In this document: piece by piece, positions 1 through 11,488 of the stretch
How the letters are laid out: every line of letters starts with the position of its first letter
How positions within the stretch are numbered: the first letter of the stretch is position 1
NCBI GenBank assembly: GCA_949710005.1
Contig: OX453280.1
Coordinates: forward strand, 23,247,152 to 23,311,151
Source of the DNA: Ricordea florida
Lineage: Eukaryota > Cnidaria > Anthozoa > Corallimorpharia > Ricordeidae
Length of the DNA stretch: 64,000 nucleotides
Direction: 5' to 3'
Notes under the pieces: model-generated
Seen by the model: only the letters and a program-made list of their open reading frames with translations
The model's database searches: none
Told to the model about the DNA's origin: nothing
Made by a program: the position numbers and the translations under genes

Positions 1-448
1 TAAAGACGCCACTGCCAGAGCGACTGCATTAACCGCTCTCTCGTTCAGTCTTCACCGGTTTCCAACCCCCAAGTTTAGAATTTGACGCGTTAGACATTGC
101 TTCGTATAAAAGTGGACAGTGCGTCTCCAGCTCTTTGCAAAGAGTTTTATTTGAAAATAGGCCAAGTTGATCCTGACTCCTGTTATCACTTGATGAATAG
201 TTTTTGCACTGGCGTGCGATCTCTTCCGAGAAAACTCTGTTTAATTCAGGAGCAAGGTGTTGGTGTAGAAACAGCCCATTTACAACAGTTTTCCAGTTTT
301 TCAAACTAATGTTCTTCATGATCCTCTGGATTTTATTGTCTATGGCACTTTTAAAAGAAACCTCACCTCTTGGGTAACAAATAACTACTTTAACGCCGGC
401 AAAACCATGCGAGGTGTCGAGATCATCTACATTACAACTAGACGACAC
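1..448 (-). pseudogene. Broken ORF of a multicopy, probably mobile-element-associated cnidarian family
   Basis: A 139-codon open frame starts with ATG at 448 on the minus strand and stops at 29. Just past the stop, another frame continues sensibly to the window edge (VNAVALAVASL), so a one-base frameshift near position 30 best explains the stop. The protein has no signal peptide or membrane segment. It carries short motifs such as KSAIDNKIQRIMKNISLKNW and a Cys-containing stretch near the end. From memory it resembles uncharacterised proteins present in many copies in coral genomes; I cannot name the family or function. It is partial because the window cuts it. Confidence 0.35.
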
Positions 449-1329
449 GTTGGAATTTACAGCTCCGCAAAATTATCCGTCATTGAAGTTCAGAAATTTT
501 CCTCTTATCGTAGCGGTGTTTTTTCTCTTTTAGCGGCGATTGAGTCCTAATCGATTTAACGTTTTGTGGACTGCTTCTCGCTGGCGACAAAACCGCAGAG
601 AATTTCTTTTATCGCGTTCATTTGACAGCCAAACATTTCACAGTCAGCTTATCTTTGCCTATCCGAATAGAAAACAATGCTCTCTTTGCAGGCCTTCCTT
701 TCCTTTCTCCCTCGCGCGCCCAAATTGCCCCTTCCCCTTCCCCTTTTAACGCCTGCCACGCAGGCTACCCAAAGGCGTGAAATGTTTGCGCAACTTTGGA
801 AGCGATCAGAATAACTTCCTTTTTACGATAGTGTGCCCTCTTTGAACGAATTAATAGGATATGAAAACATGACCCCTTGCCGCGAAATTTGGCTCAAAGA
901 CTCGTAAGATACTAGTTAACCAAAAATACCGTGTTAGGTATTTCCGTTTTTCAAAATTGATCTCTCGAAGCAACGCGTATTGCTAAATAAGCAAAGTTGA
1001 CAGAGAAAGTACATAGCAACAAATGGGAACATGAATAAAACCTCACTCGGTTGCTATTTGGTCAATACCTTGTTATTGATATTATTCAGTAATACCGATT
1101 ATGCGGTAGAATTCGATACCTGATAAATTCAACTATATCAATCGTTTTTGGCTTTCGGGACGCGCTCTTCTTACGGCAAGACAAAATGAAAGCGAAATAT
1201 TTTTATCAAACGGTACATTTCATAAGTTTTGCGTGTGTGGTGGTTGCGTTTTCCCGAAAGACACCCCCGAAGGCACCTGAACTTTGGTCATATTTGTCTG
1301 GAAATATCATACGTATATACATATTAGGG
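449..1329. other. Intergenic, no gene seen
   Basis: AT-rich sequence with one pyrimidine-rich patch (about 690-750, CCCTTCC repeats). No open frame here has protein-like composition, and no tRNA or inverted repeat was recognised. Confidence 0.5.
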
Positions 1330-1500
1330 AAAACGGATCACTGTGAATGGTTTGATCCACAGATGTAAAAGTAAGAAGCGTACTATATCAGGTGAAGAAA
1401 ACAGTACCACAGTACAGTACTGTTCAGTAGCTTTACAAAGAATGGTCACACTGCATGGTTTGATCCACAGATGAAAAATGTCATATCCACACTGTACTGA
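1330..1500. repeat. Dispersed ~105-bp repeat family, about two units
   Basis: Contains two copies of GGTTTGATCCACAGATG, at about 1350 and 1460. The second is preceded by the family's signature: an ACAGTACCACAGTACAGTAC block, then CAGTAGCTTT, then GAATGGTCACACTGCATGG. The same unit recurs at 2625-2700, 6105-6400, 34275-34720 (reverse), 36355-36480, 38455-38690 and 56520-56930. Confidence 0.75.
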
Positions 1501-2085
1501 AAAAACAACAAAAACAATTGAAACACAGCGAAAACCTCAAATCATTGATGCCATTTCCCTGCTCAGGCACACATGAACCCAGTGAACCTGCTCCTGACGT
1601 AGACTACTAGTTTTGCACAACTGGTTTATATAAGACGACAAAAAACACAAATGTAGACGTTGTCTTTTAGCTTTTCCATAACATTTTCGGTTTCCTATGT
1701 GATTCGAAATTTGATTTTGTGTTGGGATAGGAAAACGATACTTTTCATTTCGTGTATGTCTGATGCAAATGCTAATGAACCGTGTGCTAGGTGCGTTACC
1801 AATAACTACACAAATTGCAGGGTAAAATGATCTAGCTGTTGAAATGAGGCCCGCGGAAGCACGAAACCATTGAAACACGGCAAAACAAAGGTTTTTATTG
1901 CTACTGCTAGAGAACATCACTGGTGAAATACCTGCATCACGAAACTAAACGGAATTGAATAAATATCGCCTTAGAATTTATTCGATATATCTTCTCCAAT
2001 GGCGGCTTTCGACCATTGTCGCGGTTGCTTAGCATTGCAAGGAGACGTGATTGGCTAAAAATTCTCCCACCACTGTCTCAACCAA
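1501..2085. other. Intergenic, no gene seen
   Basis: No convincing feature on either strand. The minus-strand open frame at 1537-1920 has no recognisable domain or start context. Confidence 0.45.
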
Positions 2086-2129
2086 TATACGCATATACCG
2101 TCAAAAGGAATAACTTGTTGCTTGTGGTC

Positions 2130-2515
2130 ATAATCGCTGCAGCACCCACCAGTTCAACTTGAAAACAAGGTAGGCCGTAGTTTTAATCAAAATTCATTTA
2201 TCTAAACCTCAGTAAAGAAGACAACTTCATTTCAATTTTGAAGAAGTAGAAACTCAAAGCATCCCGACAGCTGAACAAAATAAGTCTCTTGAGAACAGAA
2301 CTTTTCATGCATCATACATTTGTAAATCCTTCAAAAATGTAAACCCCAATATTCGTTTGTTCTGAGCAGGTTTTATTCAGCACTGTTAATTTAAGAAAAC
2401 TTGTGATCATTTTTCCCTTTTCAGTGAAAGTTTGAAGTTCCCAAGATGAAGTCATCTCGTGTTGTCCTTGCCGCGTTTATCGGCTCCTTGCTTTGCTCCA
2501 TTCACCCAATTTCTG
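2130..2515 (+). CDS. Candidate signal-peptide exon of a small secreted protein gene (partial model)
   Basis: A plausible non-coding exon ends at 2169 (AACAAG then GTAGGC). A 3' splice site with a pyrimidine tract ends at 2424, and ATG follows at 2446. The frame reads MKSSRVVLAAFIGSLLCSIH and then PISG, a classic signal peptide with a basic start and hydrophobic core. A weak GT donor follows at 2516. Without splicing the frame ends after 43 codons (stop near 2577). The layout matches the peptide genes at 23554, 28840 and 56130. No RFGR segment follows, and I could not identify the next exon, because repeats and a LINE tail lie downstream. The coding part seen is 2446-2515. Membership of the peptide family is an inference. 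Confidence 0.45.
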
Positions 2516-2624
2516 GTTTGTATCAAATCACTGTGATGACCACATTACATAAAGAAATGTCGTCAGGGATAACTTAGGCCAAAGCACAGACTTTCGTTAT
2601 TGTGTTAAGTTAGAACTGAACAGA

Positions 2625-2700
2625 CCGTAACAGTACAATACCAGAAGCTTTCCAAAGAATGGTCACACTGCGTGGTTTGATCCGCAGATGAATGAAGGAC
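2625..2700. repeat. Dispersed ~105-bp repeat family, partial unit
   Basis: Carries AGCTTTCCAAAGAATGGTCA followed by CACTGCGTGGTTTGATCCGC, the core of the family described at 1330-1500. It lies within about 110 bp of the signal-peptide exon. Confidence 0.7.
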
Positions 2701-2876
2701 TTTATTAAAATGTCAATAGTATTTAGCTTGAAAAAACTAATTTGGGACACTATTTACACATTGAAATATACTTTAGCTACATAAAGTTAAAATTATTTAA
2801 ACTTTAAAAAACTTTCAAAATATCAAATATACATAGAATATAAGAAATTAATTAAGAATTAAGAAATTAAGGCGGC

Positions 2877-3150
2877 CTAGCAGCATATGTCACAGTTTCT
2901 ACAATTATCTATCAAGAGTGATAGGTCCTTGCTCTTAATACTGTTTTTAAAACTTTTAAAATTAGGATTCTCGCTGTCACTTTGTTCTAATTTGTTCCAA
3001 AGATGGGGCCCAAAATATCGTAAAGAATGTTTTCCATAGTGTACTGTGCGAAAACGTGGAATATTAAAATCAGCGTTCCTCAGATTATATCGTTTCGGGG
3101 CAGTATTAAATATCTCTGTTATATAAGTAGGCACAAGTCCGTTTTTAACT
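2877..3150 (-). pseudogene. LINE reverse-transcriptase C-terminal fragment
   Basis: The minus-strand frame contains the tail typical of CR1/L2-like cnidarian non-LTR retrotransposons: RYNLRNADFNIPRFRTVHYG, then KHSLRYFGPHLWNKL, and a Cys-rich end (NCRNCDICC). No RT catalytic core is present, so this is a 5'-truncated insertion. The AT-rich stretch at 2820-2870 on its 3' side may be its tail. Confidence 0.75.
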
Positions 3151-3199
3151 CGTGGATACGCGAAGCGTATTTGCGAGTTTTTGTGGGGACCCCGATATG

Positions 3200-3238
3200 C
3201 AAATTGTCACTCACTCACTCACTCACTCACTCACTCCA
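3200..3238. repeat. Simple repeat (TCAC)n
   Basis: About nine perfect copies of a four-base unit. Confidence 0.9.
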
Positions 3239-4185
3239 GTGTAGACATCTTCGTAATTAGTCGGATAGAACTCGGGGGCACCGATATGAAGACGACAATT
3301 GTCGTGACCGAAGTCACGGAAGTCTGTTGATGAAAGTTCACGCTGAAAGTGTATCGTACCGTTGCCAGAGTTTGTAATGATTTTGTAGCTTAAGAGGACG
3401 ATTAGCGAGGCCCTGTTAGGGGTAAATTTCGAAAAGCGACATGGCCTTGAAACGGCGACATAAAGGACCTGAAATGGCGACGAACGACGAGCCGCTCACG
3501 GGAAATTACGACAGCGACCTTCGACCTTCCGAAATTGCGACGTGAAAAGGTTTGAAACTCAGACGCGCGACATAAAGAACCTCACTAACAGGGCCTCATT
3601 AGCGGTCTTACTAAAATCAAAAGGAGTTTAAATGTTTCCAGCTAGGACAGTAACCAACTTGGAGACTGAATTTCCTGAGCCTTTTACTCGGCCAGGCGCT
3701 AAACGTGAACAGATGATAACTATTCGCTTTTCCGACATCGACCGCCATCGACCGCCATCGACCGCCCCCAAGATTACAAGCAGTATATGAATTTCAGTTG
3801 GCTCGAAAGTGATTTGAAGATGAGCAAATCTCTTGCTAATGTAGTAAGCTTTGATGAGAACTCATAGAGCGAAATTAGCACTTGAATGAGAACTTATATG
3901 AGCGAAATGAGTACTCGTTATTGAACGAAACTAGTACTGAAAACAGAATAAATTGACGAATCCATGATGTGAAACCGAAGAACTTCTGTGGCCAACCTGG
4001 ATAAGAAACATCACATGGAGGACTTTTCTACTGATTTAAGTGTTAGTACGAACAGGAATGGAGTTGGAGAAGTATTGGGACGGTCAAGAAGTATGTAAAC
4101 GCTTACCATTAAATATGGAGGCGCATGCCATGGCGGAGAACCATGAAGATTACAATGTAAGAAAGTCATTAAAGGGTTCGAAAAG
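3239..4185. other. Intergenic, no gene seen; short 10-bp tandem repeat
   Basis: No supported gene. About 3420-3590 is rich in GCGACAT/GGCGACG words, perhaps a decayed satellite. At 3736-3766 the unit ACCGCCATCG repeats three times. Confidence 0.45.
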
Positions 4186-5125
4186 AGTAAGTCATGTAGA
4201 AAATGTATTAAGCGTTATATTATATACAATACACCACAAGCCGTTACAATGAAAAGTTTTCTGTCTATTGATTTCCGAATTTACCTTGAAGTGAACTAGA
4301 TTGTGTTGAAGTAGACATGTTGGAAAAATAGGCTTACCTGTTTTGCTTACTGTTGTGTGACTCATCATATTTACATTGTAAAAACAAGAAGTTATAAGGA
4401 TAAAAACAAAGATGTATTGCTGTATTAATGATGGCAAGTGTGATTTTTTTTAAGTGCAACCCTGAATATATATACCACTGATAACCTAAAATGAGATGGT
4501 AATGTAAATAAACTAATTCAACTTGATAAAGGATTGAGAGTCTTAAGGATTTTTAGATCATCAATAACATACTTTGCAAAAATGCAAGAAAGACTTGTTT
4601 GGTATGATTCGTCAGCTGGGCTATCCTACATGGTTTTGTTCACTATCAGCTGCAGAATCAAGGTGGATATTTCTGCTGAATACATTGAATAGACTTGTAG
4701 ACAACAAAAACTATAATGATGATAAAATTGACAATGTCATGGCAACAAAATTCAGACCTTATTCAGAAGGACCCTGTTACATGTGTTAGAAACTTTGAAC
4801 TCACAGACGGTGAGCAGCAGGATACCAGAACTACATTTGGTTTCGGTGCCATTTAATCCTGTACCCTTATGTTAAGTTATCAAATTTTTTAACAACTGTA
4901 TGCTTGCCACCTGCCTTATAACTGATGCCTAGTGTAGTCAAATGATTGGCGTCATGTACTCACTGTATCAGCTCCCTGGTCACTTATATGTTGTGATTAT
5001 AGATTATTAAAATTATCTTCAAGTTCATTCAATCACAACTCTGAAAAAACACCTCGTTAATTTTTAAATTATTTCTTTTTTCTCTGTTTTGTAAACATAT
5101 CCACGAGTTCACCATAATCCTACTT
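4186..5125 (+). mobile_element. Helitron-derived remnant, internally deleted copy
   Basis: 4186-4440 matches 6820-7060, and 4480-5125 matches 8100-8690. This copy therefore lacks the ~1 kb between those segments in its relative. The frame at about 4574-4760 reads [20 protein letters not shown] followed by [20 protein letters not shown]. From memory this is the Helitron-like N-terminal domain that precedes the Rep/helicase. Frames are interrupted. No helicase motif or CTRR-type terminus was identified. Confidence 0.6.
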
Positions 5126-6085
5126 TGATTTACTTTATACATGAAAATGGCGATGCTCTGTAACCGTTGTTGGTACAGACTTGGTAGACCTGCTCTTATT
5201 AGTAGCTCGCTGTAGGTCTCCGATTTGGATTTAAAGACTGCCCTGAGTGCCCGCTCTTGAATTCTTTCCATTTTCTTCTTGTCGGATGATTTGCAAACAT
5301 GCTATACAATATCACAATATGTAAGGTGGGGCAAAATATTAAACTTGTACAGCTGTAACTTTGCAGACCATGGAATTAAATTGCGTAGTCTCAGTAAGAC
5401 CCCAACCTTACAGCTCGTTTTCTTGCAAATATCACTGATATGTTCACTGAATGTCAGTTTGTTGTCGATGGTTGCGCCAAGAATTTTGAGATAATCAGAT
5501 GAATGGACTTCATGTCCATCGAATTTCAATGTCAATTCATACCCAGGGCTTTTCTTGGAAGGTTGTGGATCAATAGTAAAGATCTGATATTTCTGAGGGT
5601 TGGCTTGCAGTAGGTCCTTCTTGTACCACTTTGACACTGCCTCTGTTTGTCTCCTGAGAGTTTGGGTGCTCTTCAGTATATCATTATCACTGGTGTATAT
5701 TTGATGGTCATCAGCATACATAAATAGATTAGCAGACTGCCTGTGTAGTGAGAGATCATTTTGGAACAAGTTCCAGAGTAGAGGCCCGAAGGAGGAGCCT
5801 TGTGGACACCCCCATTTTTGTTCTTTCCATGCGCGGTGCGCTTCCTGTAGTTTGACTCTGTTTCTTCTACGCTCAAGAAAGGACCGAAAGATTCTGTGAT
5901 GCTTCAGAGAAGCCATATGCTTTAAGTTTTTGAATCATTAGTGCAGGGTGCAGAGAATCAAAAGCTTTGCTCATATCCGTGGAAAGAGCAGTCACGTACT
6001 CTTTATTGTCGGCAGCCATTTTCCAGTTCTCTGTTAGCCTTATTAATGTAGTTTCACAGCTATGTGTTTTTCTGTAGGCGGACAT
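5110..6085 (-). pseudogene. Decayed LINE reverse transcriptase (CR1/jockey-like)
   Basis: Read right to left on the minus strand, pieces in several frames cover the RT domain in order. They are: a DMSKAFDSL motif (about 5960), GCPQGSSFGPLLWN (about 5810), the catalytic FMYADDHQIY box (about 5715), KILGATIDNKLTFSEHI (about 5450), and the RIQERALRAVF tail (about 5260). At least two frameshifts separate the pieces, so it is not functional. It abuts the end of the Helitron remnant on its 3' side. Confidence 0.85.
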
Positions 6086-6104
6086 TTTCTGGTATATATA
6101 GATG

Positions 6105-6400
6105 TGGATCCATGGTTGAAAAATGTTAGACCCCCACTGTATAGTAAAACAAACAGTACCACAGTACAGTACTGTTCAGTAGCTTTCCAAAGAATGGTCA
6201 CACTGCACGATTTGATCCGCAGTTGAAAAACGTTATACCCCCACTGTATAGTAAAAGATAAAAGAAAAAACAAACAAACAATAGATTCACAGCACAGTAC
6301 TGTTCAGTAGCTTTCCATAGAATGGTCACACTGCCTGGTTTGATCCAAGGATATAAAGGTTTGAGCTACACTGTATAGTAAAACAACAGTGCCACAGTAA
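6105..6400. repeat. Dispersed ~105-bp repeat family, three tandem units
   Basis: Three successive units each carry CAGTACTGTTCAGTAGCTTT, GAATGGTCACACTGC and a GATTTGATCC variant, linked by CACTGTATAGTAAAA. Units are about 105-125 bp apart, so the family can exist as a short tandem array. Confidence 0.8.
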
Positions 6401-6439
6401 AGAATTTAACATAAAATAATGGTTCGGAAAATTCTTTGT

Positions 6440-6814
6440 ATTGTAAAACAAACATGGGCACAGTAACGAGGGGGGCGTTTTCAGTTTTTCGGTTTTGGAT
6501 CTTTTTAAGGCCGGTTTTTCGGTTTTTGTGCCTGCTACGGGTTCCGGTTCTGGAACCCATGACTCTCAAGACTTTCGGGCGACAATATTGGTTTCCAGCA
6601 ACAGACAGCAACAGACAAGTAATATTAAGTTCCCAAGAAATTGTTTTCCTTTAACGTTATCTTTGTTAAATCCTTAAGTTCTTAAATCAAGTTCGGGGGC
6701 GTTATATCTAAATGATAGGGAGCGTTATGTCGTATAGGGAGGTGTTTTGTCTTTTACTTGGGGGGCGTCATGTCGGAGGCGTTATGTCTTCAGGGCGTCA
6801 TGACCGTAATCCAA
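6440..6814. repeat. Low-complexity GGTTTTTCGG and GGGGGCGTTATGTC-rich segments
   Basis: 6465-6530 is rich in CGGTTTTTCGG words, which also occur at 8880-8960. 6690-6800 holds several diverged copies of GGGGGCGTTATGTC. No gene is supported; open frames here follow the low complexity. Confidence 0.5.
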
Positions 6815-8690
6815 AGAATAAGTCATGCAGAAAATGTATTAAGCGTTATATTATATACAATAAACCACAAGCCTCTACAATGAAAGCTTTCTATCTATTG
6901 ATTTCTGAAAATACCTTGAAATGAACTAGATTGTGTAGAAGTAGACATGTTGAAAAGATAGGCTTACCTGTTTTGCTTACTGTTGTGCGACTCATTATAT
7001 TTACATTGTAAAAAAAGAAGTTATAAGCATAAAAACACAGATGGCAAGTGTGATTCAGTCTTGTAAGTGCGTTGTGGTATAGATCATCAGTTACCAAGTG
7101 GTTACAAGAAATACACTACGTTAGTGCACCAAAAATTTACTAACTGTATGCGTAACTGATAAAACTAATGTAGAAAATATGGAATGGTTTGCTCAACCTG
7201 CCACTCAAACCTACGTAATGGGAAGTTACCAATCTGTTCTGAGGGTTGTCCAGTACATGTGTGTCTGTTCTAAGGCTAACAAAATAAGATTCCCTGTGAA
7301 ACCAGAATGCCTAAATAGAGGTGGACAATTATCTCTAATGATAGCAATGTTGTTAATGTACCAGCTGATGTGAATTCAGTAGTTAACACTCTACCAAGGC
7401 CTATAAATGAATGAAAAGCAATTCCTATCAAATTGAAAAGAAAGTTAGGTCACAAGCACCATTATAAAGCACTATTACAAAGTGTTAGACCAAAAAAGTG
7501 TTGAAACCAGTGAACTGTCTCAAAATGAGCATATACTGATAAGTAAAGAAAAAGCGGCTAAATAATATGTAAATAGCAAAGCTATAAATGAACACAATGA
7601 TTGGGAAGAGTTTGTAAACTCCAGTACTAATAAAACAAATAGATGCACCTTATTCCAAGGAATCTATCGTGCCAACAAAACTGAGCAATTAAAGATATTA
7701 TTACTGATTCTAAAAAAGATGATATTGATGATGGATAGTGCGAAGTTGAGGACTGCCATTCAGGTGCCTCAGATACTTTTATTATAAGAACCTGATGCCA
7801 CTGAAAATATTGAAAAGATCATAAGTTTTGCTCCAGGTGAATGAAACAGACCTTTAGGGGTATTTATGGACAAAGAATCTGAATTCGTATCATTTCCTAC
7901 AATTTACTGTTGAAAAACCAGAGCTGATAACCAAGAAAGAGCAACACCTGTGCATTACAGTACAGTATGCAAATGACCTAAGACAGAAGAGTTGAAGAAT
8001 CAATACCTAACATCATGTACATATTGAAAAGATTGCAAATTCAGCAAATTTATAATACTGTAAGTATTTCTTTAACAAAGTGTAAAACCAAAGTGAAGAA
8101 ATATACCACTGATGACCTAAAATCAGATGATAATGTAAATAAACTAATTCAGCTTGATGAAGGATTGAGAGTCTTAAGCATTTTAAGACCATCACTACCA
8201 TACTTTGCAAAAATGCAAGAAAGACGTGTTTGCTATGATTCGTCAGCTGGACAATCCTACATGGTTTTGTTCATTATGAGCTGCAGAATCAAGGTGGATA
8301 TTTCTGTTAAAAACATTGAATACACTTGTAGACAACAAAAACTATAATGATGATAAAATACCAGATACAGGATACCCGAACTACATTTGCTTTCAGCTCC
8401 ATTTAACCCTGTATTCTTATGTTAACTTCCACAACTGTATGTTTGCCACCTGCCTTATAACTGATGTCTTACGCAGTCAAATGATAGGCGTCATGTACTC
8501 ACTGTGTGTTTATTTCGAAAAGCTGCTCTGCTCCCTGGTCATTTTTATGTTGTGATTACAGATTATTAAAATTATCTTCAAAGTTCATTCAAGCACAACT
8601 GTGAAAAAAAAACTTCGTTAATTTTAAAATTATTTGGGTTTTTTATCATCTGACTATCCACGAGTTCACCGTAGTCCTACTTTGATTCGC
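6815..8690 (+). mobile_element. Helitron-like remnant, longer copy
   Basis: It shares both ends with 4186-5125 but retains the middle. In broken frames it encodes Helitron N-terminal-like segments: VVNTLPRPIN (about 7380), a FAPGE-like block (about 7830), FMDKESEF (about 7865), and TKCKTKVKKYTTDDLKSDD with NKLIQLDEGLRVLSILRPSL (about 8080-8200). Multiple stops and frameshifts make it a pseudogene. Rep HUH and helicase motifs are absent from what remains. The family call rests on remembered similarity to cnidarian Helitron proteins. Confidence 0.6.
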
Positions 8691-9599
8691 ATCTGGTATC
8701 CAACACGGTTTACCTTTTTGCCCGATTTGGTTCCTGAGGGCGTGCCGCGGGAGTCCGCAAATAGCATCCACATACAGCGATTAAATTAACATAGTGTATC
8801 CTCAAGGTGCTACCAATGTATCAGATTGATTAACATTTTGAAAATTCGGGTGTGTAAATTTTCGCTTTTGGTGGTTTTGAATTCGGTTTTCGGTTTTAAT
8901 CGAAATTCACTTCGGTTTTTCGGTTTGGGTTGAAGTTTTGTGCGGTTTTTCGGTTTCCAATAGACCCCAGTGCTCCTCCAAGTAAAGTATGCATCTATAG
9001 GTCTCTCAACTGAATGGTCGAATTGCGTCTTATATTTTCAAGTGGATCTTCAGCACCAACAGACGGTCAGGACGTTTTTATTATTTTTAAACTTTAGCAG
9101 CTTTATCAGTAAGGTCAACGGCTTAGTTGATGTTCTCCCTCATAGGGATAGTTGATGATTAATGTACCCGAACGTTTTCGTTTGAATTGCTTAGTGAGCT
9201 TTCGATATACTTTGTCTTAGGTTGAGACAATAAAAAAAAACCAGTTTTTTTAAAAGATACTGATCACGTTTCACACACTTAATTACCATCAATAAAAACA
9301 AAGATGTGAGAGGGATTGAAAAGATATTTGAAATGTATTCACTGGTAGAGCTCAGTAGGGCGATGGCTCATATAAGTTGATAGCCAATCTGAAATTAACA
9401 ATTCTCTTGGCGCTGGGACCATCCCTCCCTGGACCAGATGTTACGAATTTTCTTTTTACCAAAAATTCTTCCGTTCGCTGTTCTCGTGTTTTTGTATCTA
9501 TAGTAAGGGCTTCCCGTGGAGCCCGTAAATACAATGCTTGGAAGTCTTTCCGTGAGTAAGAATAGAACTATTGGAATCGTACTCTCGAATTGACGTTGT
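8691..9599. other. Intergenic, no gene seen
   Basis: Contains the CGGTTTTTCGG-rich stretch at 8880-8960. The short open frames at 8970-9155 and 9377-9559 have no recognisable features. Confidence 0.45.
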
Positions 9600-10140
9600 T
9601 TTCTTAGATCAATTCGCTAGGTCCGATGCACGGTATAGGTTACTAGGCGTTTAAGTAAGTAATGATCTGAAATGGAAACATCATGTAGAATATATAGTGA
9701 CAAAGGAAAACAAGAGACGTTTCTCTTTGAGGGTCTTTAAGCAATGTGAAGCACCTCCAGCTTCGCTAGCGAAGGTTTATACAACCGTTGTCCGTCCTGT
9801 TCTAGAATACGCTGCCCTCGTGTGGCAAAGTGATATACAAGATTTTCTATCCTATAAGATGGAGAGTATTCAGAAAATGACTATGCGCATCATTTTTCCT
9901 TTAATGAATTATAATGAGGCATTAAATGCACTCAATCTAACAACACTAAGCGGGAGGCGCTCTCATCTATGCCAGGTTTTTATTGATAGACTCCGGAATG
10001 AGAACCACCCTTTGCACCTTATGCCCCCCACACGGGAGGAGTTTGTACACAATTACAATCTCAGATCTGGTGTTAGTCGTACCACGCGTCCTTCTTGTAG
10101 GAGTAGACGCAGGCAAGAGTTTGTCACTTACAAATAAACC
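9600..10140 (+). pseudogene. LINE reverse-transcriptase C-terminal fragment
   Basis: The frame contains the post-palm region of CR1/jockey-like RTs: LKWKHHVEYIVTKENKRRFS (from about 9666), LRVFKQCEAP, then VYTTVVRPVLEYAALVWQ (about 9775) and the IQKMTMRIIFP tail, ending at 10137. Upstream RT motifs are missing, so it is 5' truncated. The AT-rich TATTTAT run just downstream may be its 3' tail. Confidence 0.85.
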
Positions 10141-10219
10141 TAGTGGCTTGTACTGATGTATTCATAATATAGTTTTGGTAATTTACCCTAGTATTTATTG
10201 TATTTATATTTTAGTATTT

Positions 10220-10385
10220 AACAACTATTCGCCGAGGGCGAAGTGATATTATACACTTAATGTATGGTCCCTAGTGAAACTAGTTAGTTTTGGTTTCTCT
10301 CGAGTCCTGATGTTTCATCAGGACTCTCGGGAGACAAAACTAACTGCTTCCCTCGGGACCATACATTAAGTGCTTTGTTATATAT
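10220..10385. mobile_element. Foldback (inverted-repeat) element
   Basis: The left arm (CACTTAATGTATGGTCCC, then TAGTTTTG, then CTCGAGTCCTGATG) is mirrored by the right arm (CATCAGGACTCTCGGGAG, then AAAACTAA, then GGGACCATACATTAAGTG). Arms of roughly 70 bp meet almost without a loop near 10313. This is a MITE-like hairpin with no coding capacity. Confidence 0.8.
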
Positions 10386-10611
10386 TTAGACTTTCCCTTA
10401 AACAAAATAGGGCAAAAATAAAAAAACAAAGACGGCACAACTGGCGCTCGGGCAACAATTACTGTGCAATTGTATCCCGGTCGGTATACATTTGAATTTG
10501 AACTGGGGCACGTGACCAAGAATCAACCAATCACATGCTCGTTATTTTGAGTGAAAGTCTAGGTATATAACAATCGCCGATAATCACTGAGCTTCAGGCG
10601 AATAACTGTTT

Positions 10612-10806
10612 TAGTATAAATACATAGGTGATTATTTTAAAAAAGAAAAGGAAAAGCATTGTACAACACGAAAAAGTTTTATTTCCTCAAAAGCGCGCGA
10701 ACGACTGTCGGCCATTTTGTTCTTCTAGGTGATTATCGGCTGATAATCCGAGATAGCGAACCAATCAGAGCGCCCCATTTTGTATAATCACCTGAGTATT
10801 TATACT
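10612..10806. mobile_element. MITE with ~24-bp terminal inverted repeats
   Basis: The left end TAGTATAAATACATAGGTGA and the right end TCACCTGAGTATTTATACTA are inverted copies with two mismatches. The interior (about 150 bp) has no ORF. Confidence 0.75.
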
Positions 10807-10889
10807 AATGTCATAATAATACGAGAAAAAAAGACACGTTAAGAATCGCGAGAACCAAATATACATATCCATCCTTCGCTTTATTATAT

Positions 10890-11395
10890 ATTTATAATAT
10901 AGGTACGTTCTTACGCGAGCTCTGATTGGTCAAAAACCCATGTTTTATCAGAGTATAAAACATAGAAAAGACTGGTTTTATTGTTTTTGGCCACATTACC
11001 CCCACTCGACAATTCTGTAAGAGACGGGGAAAAAACATTTTCTTTGACGAAATTCATGATGGAGTTCTCTGCGAAGCAGCAGAAAGTTTTGAAGCTGAGA
11101 ATAATAAAACAAATAATAAAGAAGAAGCGAAAACAGTCGAGAAGTTGATATTAAATGGCGTCAGTTATTCGATCTGTGTGCTCTGTTGTCTCTACTCGCG
11201 GCATGTAAAATCTATATCATAAAGCGAATAAGGAAGCCTTAGTCGTGTATTACACTGTGATTAAAACAATCCTGGCATTTGAGAACACTCGAGAAATGTA
11301 GAAAACACTCGCCTGTGGCTCGTGTTTTCTACATTTCACTCATGTTCCCAAATGTCCGTCGTGTTTTATACACGGCTTAGGCTTCTTTATTTGTT
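10890..11395. mobile_element. MITE-like region with internal hairpin
   Basis: 11272-11355 folds on itself: GAAATGTAGAAAACAC pairs with GTGTTTTCTACATTTC, and GGCATTTGAGAACA pairs with the right-hand GTTCCCAAATG side. The motif GAGCTCTGATTGGTCAA near 10920 is typical of cnidarian MITE ends. Outer boundaries are unclear. Confidence 0.55.
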
Positions 11396-11399
11396 AAAT

Positions 11400-11430
11400 A
11401 CACACATACATACATACATACATACATACA

Positions 11431-11462
<32 letters not shown>

Positions 11463-11488
11463 CACATACATACATACATACTCACATG
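11400..11488. repeat. Microsatellite (CATA)n
   Basis: About twenty copies of CATA/CACA with short interruptions. Confidence 0.9.
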
